From Vibrio renipiscarius (GTDB taxonomy: Bacteria; Pseudomonadota; Gammaproteobacteria; Enterobacterales; Vibrionaceae), in contig NZ_JTKH01000003.1 of the NCBI RefSeq assembly GCF_000827885.1, forward strand, positions 310,001 through 374,000: a stretch of DNA of 64,000 nucleotides, in the 5' to 3' direction. The notes under the pieces are model-generated. The model was not told the DNA's origin. It worked only from the letters and a program-made list of their open reading frames with translations, and did no database searches. Both the position numbers and the translations under genes were made by a program. Within the stretch, counting starts at the first letter, position 1, and each line of letters starts with the position of its first letter. Positions 11,087-20,992 of this stretch are shown piece by piece.

Positions 11087-11572
11087 ATGACGGTAACTGT
11101 CTTACCTATTACGACCGAGCAAGATGAAGAGATATCGCAAATAATCAAAAGGGTTGGTGCTGAATTTGGTGCTATTGGTGAAGGTTTTGGCCCAGCGGAT
11201 GCCGAAGTGTCAGCGATGAGTCGTTATTACACCCTCGACAAGCGCAGCCTGTATTTAGTCGCCACCGTAAACGGCCATGTGGTTGGTGGTTGTGGTTTAG
11301 CGCCGTTTAACGATTCAGATCAGACATGCGAGCTAAAAAAACTGTTTTTATTACCTCAAGGGCGAGGATTGGGGTTAGGTAAAATGCTCAGTGAGCAATG
11401 TTTGACGTTTGCTAAACAGCAAGGCTTTACACACTGTTATCTCGACACGCTGGCGTCTATGCAGTCAGCCATTCGTTTGTATGAAAAATTGGGGTTCGAG
11501 CACTTAACTCAACCGATCGCAGGGACCGTACATGGCGGCTGTGACGTCTGGATGCTCAAAAACTTGTCATAG
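11087..11572 (+). CDS. GNAT N-acetyltransferase
   Basis: 161 residues from ATG 11087, which has an AAAGGA ribosome site 5-6 bases upstream; a longer reading from 11021 lacks one. The Acetyltransf_1 fold is clear: 'GGCGLAPF' strand, 'CELKKLFLLPQGRGLGLGKML' (the R/Q-x-x-G-x-G acetyl-CoA loop is Q-G-R-G-L-G-L-G) and the C-terminal 'IRLYEKLGFEHL' helix-strand. It resembles small-molecule or amino-acid acetyltransferases, but the acceptor is unknown. Monocistronic, followed after about 150 bases by the convergent tRNA operon. Confidence 0.88.
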   Translation: MTVTVLPITTEQDEEISQIIKRVGAEFGAIGEGFGPADAEVSAMSRYYTLDKRSLYLVATVNGHVVGGCGLAPFNDSDQTCELKKLFLLPQGRGLGLGKMLSEQCLTFAKQQGFTHCYLDTLASMQSAIRLYEKLGFEHLTQPIAGTVHGGCDVWMLKNLS

Positions 11573-11719
11573 ACCCACCCTTGCGGAGAATCACTGACTT
11601 TAGCCACATTTTCACTGTTAGATGGTGTGGCTGTTAGATTGTTTAGCTGCTCGCTAAGCAAAGAGCAATCATGCTAAACCCAAGATCGAAAAACAGTCCA
11701 CTATCAAAAGCGACAGACG

Positions 11720-11750
11720 AAAAAAAACCTCGATATAATATCGAGGTTTA
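11720..11750 (-). terminator. terminator of the tRNA operon
   Basis: A 12+12 inverted repeat (AAACCTCGATAT / ATATCGAGGTTT) followed on the minus strand by eight T's, just beyond the last tRNA-Gly. Confidence 0.9.
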
Positions 11751-11754
11751 ATTT

Positions 11755-11830
11755 TGGAGCGACACATCGGGTTCGAACCGATGACCTCAACCTTGGCAAG
11801 GTTGCGCTCTACCAACTGAGCTAGTGTCGC
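11755..11830 (-). tRNA. tRNA-Gly (GCC), copy 1
   Basis: 76 nt including encoded CCA. The acceptor stem is GCGACAC/GTGTCGC, the anticodon stem CAACC/GGTTG encloses TTGCCAA giving anticodon GCC, and the T arm contains GGTTCGAACCC. Identical to the copy at 12016-12091. Confidence 0.97.
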
Positions 11831-11844
11831 ATAAAAGGTTTAGA

Positions 11845-11931
11845 TGGTGCCCCGGGCCGGACTTGAACCGGCACAACGCGAACGTCGAGGGATTTTAAAT
11901 CCCTTGTGTCTACCAATTCCACCACCAGGGC
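11845..11931 (-). tRNA. tRNA-Leu (TAA)
   Basis: 87 nt with encoded CCA and the long variable arm of class II tRNAs. The anticodon stem AGGGA/TCCCT holds TAA, reading UUA/UUG leucine codons. Acceptor GCCCTGG pairs imperfectly with CCGGGGC near the 3' end. Confidence 0.95.
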
Positions 11932-12015
11932 ACACAAATCTAAATTTGTGAGGCTCTACTGTAAAGTAAGACACCATCGTGATATCGATTGTTGGTTAAT
12001 CGCTATCATTTAATT

Positions 12016-12091
12016 TGGAGCGACACATCGGGTTCGAACCGATGACCTCAACCTTGGCAAGGTTGCGCTCTACCAACTGAGCTAGTGTCGC
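12016..12091 (-). tRNA. tRNA-Gly (GCC), copy 2
   Basis: 76 nt, identical to the copy at 11755-11830, anticodon GCC, encoded CCA. The duplication around tRNA-Leu probably reflects tandem copying within the operon. Confidence 0.97.
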
Positions 12092-12141
12092 ATTTTTATC
12101 ACATTGCCATTTTCTTCATAGAAATAAATTCTAATAGAGAA

Positions 12142-12215
12142 TGGAGGCGCCTCCCGGAGTCGAACCGAGGTCCACGGATTTGCAATCCGCTGCATAGCCA
12201 CTCTGCCAAGGCGCC
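12142..12215 (-). tRNA. tRNA-Cys (GCA)
   Basis: 74 nt with encoded CCA. Acceptor GGCGCCT/AGGCGCC; anticodon stem CGGAT/ATCCG encloses TTGCAAA giving anticodon GCA. First gene of the four-tRNA operon. Confidence 0.97.
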
Positions 12216-12268
12216 TTCGTTGTTCCTTCGAGCTTCACATTGCTGCGTTCCTCTTGGGTACGGGATGC

Positions 12269-12296
12269 ATTCTACGGATTCGCCCCAATGAGTCAA
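12269..12296 (-). promoter_or_regulatory. promoter of the tRNA operon
   Basis: Minus-strand TTGACT and TAGAAT boxes 16 bases apart, followed by a GC-rich stretch (GCATCCC) as in stringently controlled stable-RNA promoters, about 50 bases ahead of tRNA-Cys. Confidence 0.75.
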
Positions 12297-12421
12297 CACT
12301 ATTTTTTGAATTTTAATTCGTTTGGCTAAATTACCACCAAAAGTGGCTAATTTGATTGTTTTTATATCTATATTGAATGGTAATCCAATGACTTTATTGG
12401 AAAAAGCCTATTGCTCCAGAC

Positions 12422-12446
12422 AAAAAAAACGGGCCTAAGCCCGTTT
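12422..12446 (-). terminator. terminator after pgsA
   Basis: Hairpin ACGGGC/GCCCGT with a four-base loop and eight T's on the minus strand, just past the pgsA stop; ends the varA-uvrC-pgsA unit. Confidence 0.9.
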
Positions 12447-12457
12447 CTCTAAAATCA

Positions 12458-13015
12458 CTATTGATGTTCTTCACTCAATAAGTCGTCTTTCGCCGCCATC
12501 AAATACTGCGCCATCGACCAGTACGTCAGAACAGTGGCAATATACAGCGCTATGTAGCCTAGCCAAACCATCCAATCGTCGTAACGCCAGATAAGTACCC
12601 ATAAAGCAAACATTTGCGCTACGGTCTTAAATTTACCGACCCACGAAACCGCAACGCTAGCACGCTTACCAATTTCTGCCATCCACTCACGCAGTGCAGA
12701 GATGATAATTTCACGACCAATCATGGTCACTGCAGGAATCGTTACCCAAATACTATGGTAATGATCCGTGATTAAGATAAGCGCCGTAGCCACTAATACT
12801 TTATCCGCGACGGGATCAATAAACGCACCAAAACGAGAGGTTTGACCCAATTTTCGCGCCAACATGCCGTCTAACCAATCGGTAAAACCGGCAACCCAAA
12901 ATACCATGGCTGCAGCAAAAGGTGCCCAGCTATAAGGAAGATAAAACACGACGACAAAAACTGGTATTAAGAAAAGTCGTAGTAAAGAAAGAATGTTAGG
13001 GATGTTGAAACGCAT
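12458..13015 (-). CDS. pgsA: CDP-diacylglycerol--glycerol-3-phosphate 3-phosphatidyltransferase
   Basis: 185 residues, the family's usual length. It makes phosphatidylglycerol phosphate from CDP-diacylglycerol and glycerol-3-phosphate at the inner membrane, the committed step to phosphatidylglycerol and cardiolipin. The CDP-alcohol phosphotransferase motif D-G-x2-A-R-x8-G-x3-D-x3-D is complete in '[19 protein letters not shown]' plus the following 'PVAD' (residues about 48-70). Several hydrophobic segments flank it. It follows uvrC as in many gammaproteobacteria, 75 bases apart, and is followed by a terminator. Confidence 0.96.
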   Translation of the reverse strand: MRFNIPNILSLLRLFLIPVFVVVFYLPYSWAPFAAAMVFWVAGFTDWLDGMLARKLGQTSRFGAFIDPVADKVLVATALILITDHYHSIWVTIPAVTMIGREIIISALREWMAEIGKRASVAVSWVGKFKTVAQMFALWVLIWRYDDWMVWLGYIALYIATVLTYWSMAQYLMAAKDDLLSEEHQ

Positions 13016-13090
13016 ATATATTGACTCTTATCGTTTGCGTATAGTGCTGTTTACTGCCTAAAAACAGGCTCACATGTTGCTGGATTTTCG

Positions 13091-14923
13091 TTATTGTTTC
13101 AATGCTTGATAAATATTTTCTGCTAAAGAATGACTTATCCCCGGTACTTTGGCGATTTCTTCAACACTGGCTCGTTTCAACTCCTGTAATCCACCCATAT
13201 ATTTCAGTAGCGCTTGACGTCGTTTAGGCCCTACCCCTTCAATGCCTTCAAGAGGACTTGTGCGTCTTGTTTTACCGCGTTTTGCTCGGTGGCCTGCAAT
13301 CGCATGATTGTGGCTTTCATCGCGGATATGCTGCATTAGGTGGAGCGCTGGCGCATCACTTGGTAAATGAAATTCGTCTCCGTCGGTTGTAATCAACGTT
13401 TCCAAACCCGGTTTACGAGTGACGCCTTTCGCGATACCAATCAAACGCGGTCGCTTTGGCCAATCTTGCCAATGTTGAGCAATGATGTCATGGGCACGAT
13501 TAAGTTGCCCTTTACCCCCATCAATAAACACGATATCGGGTATTTTTTCTATCTCTAATTGCTTAGAGTAACGTCGTTCCAACGCTTGCCCCATCGCCGC
13601 GTAATCATCACCACCGGTAATGCCAGTGATGTTGTAACGTCGATACTCTTGCTTCACCGGTCCTTCTTGGTTAAACACCACGCATGAAGCAATCGTGCTT
13701 TCACCCATCGTATGCGATATATCAAAACACTCCATACGCTGGATAGAATCTAACCCCAATAACTCCCTCAGCTCTTTGAAGCGCTGTGAAATCGTCATCT
13801 TATGGTTAATTTTACTGGTCATCGCCGTCAGTGCGTTCGTATTCGACAGTTTTAAATAACGAGCCCGGATGCCCGTTGGATTAACATGAAACTGGACTTT
13901 GCGACCTGCGATACTCGATAACGCCTCTTGTAATGGTGCGACATCATCCAGCAACCCTTGATTTAGGATAATACGCGTTGGCATCGTACGAGCTTCATTA
14001 TGACTCAAATAATACTGGCTCAAAAAACTGTAGAACACTTCCTGCTGACTGGTGTTGCGCGGAATTTTAGGAAAATAGCTACGGCTCCCCAACACCTTAC
14101 CCTGACGAATCATCAGTATATGGATGCAAGCGATGCCATTTTCTTGCGCAAAGCCAAGTACGTCCATGTCATCCATCGTATCATCGGAGACAAATTGTTG
14201 TTCTTGAACACGGCGAATCGCTTGAATTTGATCACGAAATTTGGCGGCCTGCTCAAATTTTAGTGCGTGACTGGCCTCCTCCATTTTCCCAATCAAGGTT
14301 TCAAGCACTTGCTTATCTTTGCCCTGAAGAAACAACCGAACATACCCCACCAACTCCGCATAATCCTCATCCGAAATAATCGTGCTTACGCACGGTCCAG
14401 CGCAGCGGCCAATTTGGTACATCAAGCAAGGCCGAGTCCGGTTGCTATAAACCGTATCTTCACACTGACGGACAGGAAATATTTTTTGAATGAGGTGTAA
14501 CGTTTCACGCACCGCTCCTGAATCAGGATACGGGCCGAAATACTCGCCTTTTTTCTTTTTTGCGCCACGGTGCATCGACAATCGAGGATGCTTGTGGCCA
14601 CTAATGAAAATATAAGGGTAGGATTTATCATCACGCAGCAGCACGTTGTATTTAGGCAAATACTGCTTGATGTAATTGTGTTCGAGGATCAGAGCTTCTG
14701 TCTCGGTGTGGGTCACCGTGACATCTATTTTTGCGATATGACTGACAAGCGCACGCGTCTTCTCACTGTCTATCGTTTTGCGAAAATAACTAGAAAGGCG
14801 TTTTTTGAGATCTTTTGCTTTACCGACATAAATAACCACCAACTCGGCGTTATACATTCGATAAACGCCGGGTTGGTTAGTCACTGTCTTTAAGAAAGAG
14901 ACAGAATCGAAAATAGGGCTCAC
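13091..14923 (-). CDS. uvrC: excinuclease ABC subunit C
   Basis: 610 residues, full length. UvrC makes the two incisions flanking a lesion in nucleotide excision repair. The N-terminal GIY-YIG nuclease (residues about 14-95, 'GVYRMYN...[10 protein letters not shown]') makes the 3' cut; a UVR motif around 205-240 contacts UvrB; the C-terminal RNase H-like domain with '[10 protein letters not shown]' and 'FIDGGKGQL' makes the 5' cut; two helix-hairpin-helix motifs end the protein ('[20 protein letters not shown]'). Start is GTG, whose G is the last base of the upstream varA stop codon (TAGTG), so the two are translationally coupled. Confidence 0.97.
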   Translation of the reverse strand: MSPIFDSVSFLKTVTNQPGVYRMYNAELVVIYVGKAKDLKKRLSSYFRKTIDSEKTRALVSHIAKIDVTVTHTETEALILEHNYIKQYLPKYNVLLRDDKSYPYIFISGHKHPRLSMHRGAKKKKGEYFGPYPDSGAVRETLHLIQKIFPVRQCEDTVYSNRTRPCLMYQIGRCAGPCVSTIISDEDYAELVGYVRLFLQGKDKQVLETLIGKMEEASHALKFEQAAKFRDQIQAIRRVQEQQFVSDDTMDDMDVLGFAQENGIACIHILMIRQGKVLGSRSYFPKIPRNTSQQEVFYSFLSQYYLSHNEARTMPTRIILNQGLLDDVAPLQEALSSIAGRKVQFHVNPTGIRARYLKLSNTNALTAMTSKINHKMTISQRFKELRELLGLDSIQRMECFDISHTMGESTIASCVVFNQEGPVKQEYRRYNITGITGGDDYAAMGQALERRYSKQLEIEKIPDIVFIDGGKGQLNRAHDIIAQHWQDWPKRPRLIGIAKGVTRKPGLETLITTDGDEFHLPSDAPALHLMQHIRDESHNHAIAGHRAKRGKTRRTSPLEGIEGVGPKRRQALLKYMGGLQELKRASVEEIAKVPGISHSLAENIYQALKQ

Positions 14924-15567
14924 TACAATGTCTCTGTATCGAGCATCCCATGTCGAATGGCAAGGTGCGTTAACTCAACATCACCACTGATATTCAGCTT
15001 GGCAAACAATCGATAACGATAACTATTAACCGTTTTTGGGCTCAGGCTTAATTGCTCTGAAATATCAGTTACTTTCTGCCCTTTCGTAATCATCATCATG
15101 ATTTGCAACTCGCGCTCAGACAGATCGGCAAATGGATTTTCCGATGCTGGAGAGAATTGGCTTAACGCCATCTGCTGAGCAATCTCTGGCGATATATAGC
15201 GTTGGCCGCTATTCACCACTCGAATGGCATTGACCATTTCATCTGGGGCAGCACCTTTGGTTAAATAACCAGCAGCGCCAGCTTGCATCACTTTCGTTGG
15301 AAACGGATTCTCCGTATGAACAGTTAAAACGATAATTTTCACATCTGGATTGAAACGTAATATTTTCTTGGTTGCTTCTAAGCCACCAATGCCAGGCATA
15401 TTCATATCCATTAGTACGACGTCAGAATGGTTGTTACGACACCATTTTACCGCCTCTTCACCGCTTTGAGCTTCCCCTGCTACGTTCATGCCACGGACGT
15501 CTTCAATAATACGTCGTATCCCTGTGCGAACCAGCTCGTGATCATCTACAAGGAAAACACTTATCAA
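14923..15567 (-). CDS. varA: response regulator VarA (UvrY/GacA family)
   Basis: 214 residues, NarL/FixJ type. The receiver domain has the acidic pair 'VDDHE' (residues 7-9 region), the phosphorylated Asp in '[11 protein letters not shown]' (about 54) and Lys in 'LTKGAAP'; the LuxR-type HTH is at the C terminus ('[15 protein letters not shown]' to '[20 protein letters not shown]'). The neighbour uvrC is the standard position of uvrY/gacA/varA. In vibrios VarS/VarA drives the CsrB-type sRNAs that sequester CsrA. The start is TTG at 15567 with GGAG about 8 bases upstream; E. coli UvrY begins at the same point ('MINVLLVDDHE'). Confidence 0.95.
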   Translation of the reverse strand: MISVFLVDDHELVRTGIRRIIEDVRGMNVAGEAQSGEEAVKWCRNNHSDVVLMDMNMPGIGGLEATKKILRFNPDVKIIVLTVHTENPFPTKVMQAGAAGYLTKGAAPDEMVNAIRVVNSGQRYISPEIAQQMALSQFSPASENPFADLSERELQIMMMITKGQKVTDISEQLSLSPKTVNSYRYRLFAKLNISGDVELTHLAIRHGMLDTETL

Positions 15568-15946
15568 ACTTGTATCTCCACACTATGTTACTTGCTATGT
15601 GACTTAATTTTGTATCGGCTGACACGGGCAGCAGAAACAAATCGAGTCGCCTAGTTTAACGTAAAAAATGAAATTTTCACTACTTTGATGAATATGTGCC
15701 GAAACACTAAGTTTAGCAAGTACTAATTTTTAGTTCTGATGACGTAGTAGCAAAGATCATTTTTATCAACGAATTAGCACTAATAGTTTAGGTTCGCTAG
15801 CAATTCTCAATTATGCGCCTTTTTATTTAGTTACATGGATTGAAAATGAAACCAATTTCATTTATTTTCCTGCGGTTGGTAATGGTGAATTATCACAAAC
15901 AAGCTGACGAGTAACGTCGGCAAATGATAATGATTAAGGATATTTT
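15568..15946. promoter_or_regulatory. divergent control region between varA and the DUF3015 gene
   Basis: About 380 AT-rich bases with no gene. It holds an 8+8 inverted repeat AAATGAAA-CCAA-TTTCATTT at 15844-15863, and AATGATAATGATTA at 15923-15936 just before the ribosome site of the DUF3015 gene. No promoter boxes are strong enough to call. Confidence 0.4.
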
Positions 15947-16432
15947 ATGAAAAAGCTACTAGCAGTGGCGGCTCTAGCTGCAACACTTCCTCTTTCTAAT
16001 GTTGCAATGGCTGATGCCGATATCGGTTGTGGTCTAGGTACTATGGTATTTGACGGTAAGTCAGGCAAAGTATTCAAAATTCTAGGTGCGACAACAAACG
16101 GCACATCTGGTAACCAAACTTTTGGTATCTCTTTTGGTACACTAGGTTGTGACGGTAACGGCACAATCAACTCTGCTCAAAAACTTGCTCTATTCATTGA
16201 CGGTAACATGGACAACCTTGCTCGTGATATCGCTAAAGGTGAAGGCGAAACTCTAGCAACTCTTTCTGAAGTTTGGGGCGTTCAAGCATCTGACAAAGAA
16301 GCGTTCAACGAGCTAGCTCAAGAAAACTTCGCAGAAGTGTTCAAATCTGAAAACGTAACTTCTGAAGAAGTATTTGCTAACCTAAACACGCTAGTTGCTG
16401 CTGACGCAACTCTAGCGGGTTACGCAATCTAA
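15947..16432 (+). CDS. exported DUF3015 family protein
   Basis: 161 residues with a clear Sec signal peptide (about 'MKKLLAVAALAATLPLSNVAMA', cleaved before DADIGCGLG). Two cysteines in the mature part ('IGCGLG' and 'LGCDGNG') could form a disulfide in the periplasm. The DUF3015 family is known from proteobacteria but has no settled function. Codon use is highly biased (nearly all leucines CTA/CTT, frequent GCA/GCT/GGT), the pattern of strongly expressed Vibrio genes. Ribosome site AAGGA, own terminator. The next gene encodes an exported DUF4105 protein; the two are separated by the terminator. Confidence 0.85.
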   Translation: MKKLLAVAALAATLPLSNVAMADADIGCGLGTMVFDGKSGKVFKILGATTNGTSGNQTFGISFGTLGCDGNGTINSAQKLALFIDGNMDNLARDIAKGEGETLATLSEVWGVQASDKEAFNELAQENFAEVFKSENVTSEEVFANLNTLVAADATLAGYAI

Positions 16433-16454
16433 TTCCGAACTCTGCTTCGTGATT

Positions 16455-16482
16455 AAAGTGCCCTTTTCTGGGCGCTTTTTTA
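16455..16482 (+). terminator. terminator of the DUF3015 gene
   Basis: Stem AGTGCCC/GGGCGCT (one G-T pair) with a 6-base loop, followed by six T's. Confidence 0.85.
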
Positions 16483-16573
16483 TATCTCTCATCTTATTTG
16501 TTGTGTCTATCGATAAGCACGTTCGCTGCCAGCGTCCTTACCCATAAACTCAATAGCCTTTCCACGGATTTGA

Positions 16574-18427
16574 ATGAACTATTCCGCATTATCTAAAGCA
16601 CTACTCATCGGATGTGGGTTATGTACTCCTTCGTTCGCATTTTCTGCTGACACCCTCAATATTGAACAACTCGCAAAAGATCCATATTGGCTAAAATTAG
16701 GCCACTATTTACCGAGCATGATCTCAGGCCATAAAGGGACAGTAGACAGCGATACATTTTATCTGGCTGAAGATGGCGCGCGTTCACCACAGAGCGAACT
16801 ACAAGCCACTGTCGATGCGCTATATAACGTTGATACCACGATTGCTGAACAAAAACGCTGTGAGTACCCAGCGCGTTATACTTGGCTGCAAACTCAGCAA
16901 GGTCAATCGGCTGAACTGAACTGCCCAGAGCTCAATACTTGGCGTGAAGTTCTCGATCCTGAAGGGCTCACTTTGGTCTTCCCGACCGCCTTTATGAACA
17001 ACCCATCGTCGATGTTTGGTCATACTCTGTTAAGAATCGATGCCAAAGATCAAACGCGTCATAAAGAATTGGTCGCTTTTGCGATTAATTTCGCAGCAGA
17101 ACCCGAAACCGATGACAACGCGGCACTCTATGCACTGAAAGGATTAGTCGGCAGTTATCCTGGTCGCTTTACGGTCATGCCTTATTACCGCAAAGTTCGT
17201 GAATACAATGACATTGAATCGCGCGACATTTGGGAATATCAACTGAAGTTAAATGAAGTTGAAGTTGAGCGTGTATTACTGCACCTGTGGGAAATGCAAA
17301 GAGCAGAATTTGACTACTATTTTGCCGATGAAAACTGTTCTTATCAGCTGCTTGCCCTCCTAGAGCTGGCCCGCGATGATTTGTATCTTGTTGAACAATT
17401 TCCATTACATGCGATTCCGTCAGATACCGTTGAAGCGCTCAATAATGCGGGATTACTTGCCAAGCCCAAGTACCGTGAATCATTTGGCACACGCTTGCTA
17501 CACCAAGCCGACGAAATTGACCCTGAACTTTTCGATGCTGCGGTAGCCGCGAAACAGGGAGACTTCCCTAGCGCTGAGGAGTACAGCGAGGCGGAACGCG
17601 CAGCGATTTTAGAATTTGCCTATGAATGGCTCAATTTTGAATTGTACGATGTCGGTCTAGATCGTGACCCAACCGCGAAACGTTTGACTGAACTGCTCTA
17701 CCAACGTAGCCGCATTAAAGTCGACTCTCCCTTTACACAAGCCCCACCTCCAGATGTCTCGCCAGAACAAGGCCACGCATCCGCGCGCACCGGTTTGAGT
17801 TATCAACACAGCGATCATTATGGTCACCAAGCGACTTTAGAATGGCGCGTGGCGTACCACGATCTCTTGGATTCACAGCAAGGCTTTATTCCCGGAGCCA
17901 AAATCAGCTTCCTTGACACGCAAGTGAGCGTGGATGAGCAAGGCACTTCTCGCTTTGACCGATTCTATTTGATTGACGCGATGGCCCTCGCACCAAGCAA
18001 TCGCATTTTCGATAGCTTAGCTTGGAATGCACGCGTGGGTTATGACCGCATGCCAAACGAAGGCAAATTAGAAAGTCGTTGGTTTGGCCAAGGCGGCTAC
18101 GGTAAAGCGTGGGGCGACGCAAAAGCATTGCATCTTTATGGTCTGCTGTCTGCCGAAATCAGTGGCGGAGAACTCACCGATTACGACGCGACTTTGGGTG
18201 CCGGTATTGAAGCAGGATTGATTTATCAAGTCGCTGACCACCACCGCATTGGTCTAACGGGCCAATACCTTGCGCTGGTTGACAGCCAGGCGGATCAAAA
18301 TGCCAAAGCGAACGCCAGTTGGCATTGGCAATTGAGCCGCAATACCGCTCTGCGCAGCCAAGTAAGCTACCTCAATTGGGGAGAAGAAGAGTTAAGCGGA
18401 AAACTCACGGCCTACCTCTACTTCTAG
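16574..18427 (+). CDS. exported DUF4105 domain protein
   Basis: 617 residues with an N-terminal signal peptide (hydrophobic stretch to about residue 25, 'CTPSFAFSA'). The region around residues 140-290 resembles DUF4105, with 'SMFGHTLLRID' (a His-containing turn) and 'FADENCSYQLLALLEL' (Asn-Cys) motifs that recall the NlpC/P60-like arrangement in this family; whether it is an enzyme is unproven. The C-terminal third contains alternating aromatic/polar strands and ends in 'LTAYLYF', typical of an outer-membrane beta-barrel (C-terminal Phe). It may therefore be an outer-membrane protein with a periplasmic domain. Monocistronic, with a terminator after it. Confidence 0.8.
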   Translation: MNYSALSKALLIGCGLCTPSFAFSADTLNIEQLAKDPYWLKLGHYLPSMISGHKGTVDSDTFYLAEDGARSPQSELQATVDALYNVDTTIAEQKRCEYPARYTWLQTQQGQSAELNCPELNTWREVLDPEGLTLVFPTAFMNNPSSMFGHTLLRIDAKDQTRHKELVAFAINFAAEPETDDNAALYALKGLVGSYPGRFTVMPYYRKVREYNDIESRDIWEYQLKLNEVEVERVLLHLWEMQRAEFDYYFADENCSYQLLALLELARDDLYLVEQFPLHAIPSDTVEALNNAGLLAKPKYRESFGTRLLHQADEIDPELFDAAVAAKQGDFPSAEEYSEAERAAILEFAYEWLNFELYDVGLDRDPTAKRLTELLYQRSRIKVDSPFTQAPPPDVSPEQGHASARTGLSYQHSDHYGHQATLEWRVAYHDLLDSQQGFIPGAKISFLDTQVSVDEQGTSRFDRFYLIDAMALAPSNRIFDSLAWNARVGYDRMPNEGKLESRWFGQGGYGKAWGDAKALHLYGLLSAEISGGELTDYDATLGAGIEAGLIYQVADHHRIGLTGQYLALVDSQADQNAKANASWHWQLSRNTALRSQVSYLNWGEEELSGKLTAYLYF

Positions 18428-18510
18428 CCCAATGGGTATCAACCAAGCGACTCATCAATTCCGGCGAATAATACCGACGGATAATGCGAGCAGATGATGA
18501 GTCCTCCATT

Positions 18511-18541
18511 CTAAGGGGCGTATTTACGCCCCTTAATTTTT
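18511..18541 (+). terminator. terminator after the DUF4105 gene
   Basis: Perfect 11-bp stem TAAGGGGCGTA/TACGCCCCTTA with a two-base centre and a following T-rich tail. Confidence 0.85.
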
Positions 18542-18628
18542 GCTTCACATCACAAAGTCGTAATACAATCCACTATCACGCCGATACTGCGCCCCAGACA
18601 GTCGGTCGCTATTGATAGGAAGACATCG

Positions 18629-20992
18629 TTGACGATTCAACAAGGCTTTTTGCTTACACGCCAAGCGCGCGATCTCAATAACAGCACTCAAATTGAGTTG
18701 TGGTTGGCGACAGAACAAGGGCCATACCAATTGCTGATCGACGGTGAGCGTCCGGTCTTTTTTATCGAACAAAGCGCACTCACAGACGCAACTCAAATTG
18801 CCGTCTCATTGAATCTTACCTGCGATATAAAACCTTTACCGCTCAAGCATTTTAACCAAGCGGCACTTTGTGCTTGCTACTGCGATACGATCAAAGGCTC
18901 TCGACAACTGGCTGATGCGCTGCAGCAGCAGGACATCACCGTCTACGAAGACGATATCCGACTCGCAGATCGATACCTGATGGAACGCTTCATTCAAGGT
19001 GGCATCGAATTTACGGGGGTGGACACACCTCTAAAAGGTCACACCAAGGTCACTCAGGTAAAGTGCCGCAAGTCAGCCTACTCAACGCAGTTAAACGTGG
19101 TATCGCTTGATATTGAATGTTCAGAAAAAGGCATTCTGTACTCCATTGGACTCGCAAGCCCGATGGATAACCGCGTAATCATGATTGGTGAACCGCAAGA
19201 ATGTGAGACTCCGGTTCAGTGGGTTAATAACGAAAAAGCGCTGTTAGAAGCCATGATTGATTGGTTTGACCGCTTTGACCCCGATGTCATCATTGGTTGG
19301 AACGTGATTGATTTTGATTTCCGCTTACTGCATAAGCGAGCGGAATGGCACAAGTTAAAACTGGCCATAGGACGCGCGCGTCAAGCAAGCTTCTTCCGAA
19401 TCTCCAACACCACGCAACAAGGGTTTATTTCCATTCCAGGTCGGGTCGTGATGGATGGCATCGATACCCTAAAAACCGCCACTTACCATTTTCGTCGCTG
19501 GTCATTAGAGTCTGTCGCTCAAGAGCTACTTGGCGAAGGCAAACAAATTCACAACGTGCATGACCGCATGGCGGAAATCAACCACATGTACCGTTATGAC
19601 AAGCCTTCCCTCGCTCGTTATAACCTGCAAGATTGCGTATTGGTGAATAAGATATTCTTACACACTCACCTACTCGATTTTGCCATTGAGCGCAGTAAGT
19701 TAACTGGGGTCGAACTGGATCGCATTGGCGGCTCAGTCGCCGCCTTCACTAATCTCTATTTGCCACAACTTCACCGTGCAGGTTACGTTGCGCCAAACCT
19801 TCAGCCAGAAAACTGGATCGCCAGTCCCGGTGGCTATGTCATGGATTCACTGCCCAATCTTTATGATTCGGTACTGGTTCTGGATTTTAAAAGCCTTTAT
19901 CCCTCGATTATTCGTTCATTTTTGATTGACCCTTTAGGCCTCATTGAAGGTCTAAAGCTCGAGATTGGCGTAAACGACGAACAGGCCGTTCCTGGATTTC
20001 GCGGCGGCCAATTCCACCGTCATGAACACTTTTTGCCAAAGATGATTGAAAACTTGTGGGCCGCACGTGATGTCGCTAAGCGCAATAATGAAAAGGCGTT
20101 TTCTCAAGCCATTAAAATCATCATGAACTCGTTTTACGGTGTATTAGGCTCATCAGGCTGTCGATTTTTTGATACTCGCCTCGCGTCGAGCATCACCATG
20201 CGCGGGCACGAGATCATGAAGCAGACGAAAAAGTTGATTGAAGCACAAGGGTATCAAGTCATTTACGGCGATACCGATTCCACTTTCGTCTCTTTGAATG
20301 GTCAAGTTTCGCAGCCGCAAGCCGATGCGATTGGCCAATCACTGGTGGCGCACATCAATCAATGGTGGACGACGCATCTCAAGCAAGAGTACAACCTCGT
20401 TTCTATCTTGGAGATCGAATACGAAACCCATTATAAAAAGTTTTTGATGCCGACCATCCGCGGCCAAGAGACGGGTTCGAAAAAACGCTACGCAGGATTA
20501 ATTGGTGAAGGTGAGCAAGAAAAGATCATTTTTAAAGGGTTAGAAAGCGCCAGAACCGATTGGACTCCACTGGCACAATCTTTCCAGCAGCACCTCTATC
20601 AGATGGTGTTTCATGGTGATGATCCATCTACGTACATTCGTCAGTTTGTCGAAGACACATTGTCTGGACGCTACGATGACCGCTTGGTTTATCAAAAGCG
20701 CTTGCGTCGTAAACTGAGTGACTATCAAAAGAACGTACCGCCTCAAGTCAGAGCGGCGCGCATGGCCGATAAAATTAATGAACAATTGGGCCGAGCGTTG
20801 CAGTATCAAAATCGTGGCCAAATAGAGTATTTGATCACACTCAATGGTCCCGAGCCGAAAGACTATCTCAGCAGCGCTATCGACTATCAGCATTATATCG
20901 ACAAACAGTTAAAACCCGTGGCCGAAGCCATTTTGCCTTTTATCGGTCTGGATTTTAAAACGCTGAGCGAGCCTCAGTTAGGGCTCTTTTAG
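18629..20992 (+). CDS. polB: DNA polymerase II
   Basis: 787 residues, matching E. coli Pol II (783). It is a family B polymerase for replication restart and translesion synthesis. The 3'-5' exonuclease has 'VVSLDIECSEKG' (D-I-E) and 'IIGWNVIDFDFRLL'; the polymerase has motif A 'LDFKSLYPSIIRSF', motif B 'KIIMNSFYGVLGSSG' and motif C 'YGDTDST'. Start is TTG 18629 with AGGAAG about 7 bases upstream; no ATG is nearby and the N terminus 'QQGFLLTRQ' matches the E. coli start region. In E. coli the gene is LexA-controlled, but I find no good LexA box upstream. It overlaps the convergent EAL gene by 15 bases. Confidence 0.95.
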   Translation: MTIQQGFLLTRQARDLNNSTQIELWLATEQGPYQLLIDGERPVFFIEQSALTDATQIAVSLNLTCDIKPLPLKHFNQAALCACYCDTIKGSRQLADALQQQDITVYEDDIRLADRYLMERFIQGGIEFTGVDTPLKGHTKVTQVKCRKSAYSTQLNVVSLDIECSEKGILYSIGLASPMDNRVIMIGEPQECETPVQWVNNEKALLEAMIDWFDRFDPDVIIGWNVIDFDFRLLHKRAEWHKLKLAIGRARQASFFRISNTTQQGFISIPGRVVMDGIDTLKTATYHFRRWSLESVAQELLGEGKQIHNVHDRMAEINHMYRYDKPSLARYNLQDCVLVNKIFLHTHLLDFAIERSKLTGVELDRIGGSVAAFTNLYLPQLHRAGYVAPNLQPENWIASPGGYVMDSLPNLYDSVLVLDFKSLYPSIIRSFLIDPLGLIEGLKLEIGVNDEQAVPGFRGGQFHRHEHFLPKMIENLWAARDVAKRNNEKAFSQAIKIIMNSFYGVLGSSGCRFFDTRLASSITMRGHEIMKQTKKLIEAQGYQVIYGDTDSTFVSLNGQVSQPQADAIGQSLVAHINQWWTTHLKQEYNLVSILEIEYETHYKKFLMPTIRGQETGSKKRYAGLIGEGEQEKIIFKGLESARTDWTPLAQSFQQHLYQMVFHGDDPSTYIRQFVEDTLSGRYDDRLVYQKRLRRKLSDYQKNVPPQVRAARMADKINEQLGRALQYQNRGQIEYLITLNGPEPKDYLSSAIDYQHYIDKQLKPVAEAILPFIGLDFKTLSEPQLGLF

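Noticed and set aside
11755..12215. tRNA cluster as an integration site
   Set aside because: No integrase, no repeated tRNA 3' end outside the cluster, and the genes on both sides are housekeeping.
15921..15939. Fur-like sequence before the DUF3015 gene
   Set aside because: Only about two of three hexamers match and it lies right at the ribosome site; too weak to claim.
18428..18628. LexA box for polB
   Set aside because: Searched because E. coli polB is in the SOS regulon; no CTGT-N8-ACAG match is present in this interval.
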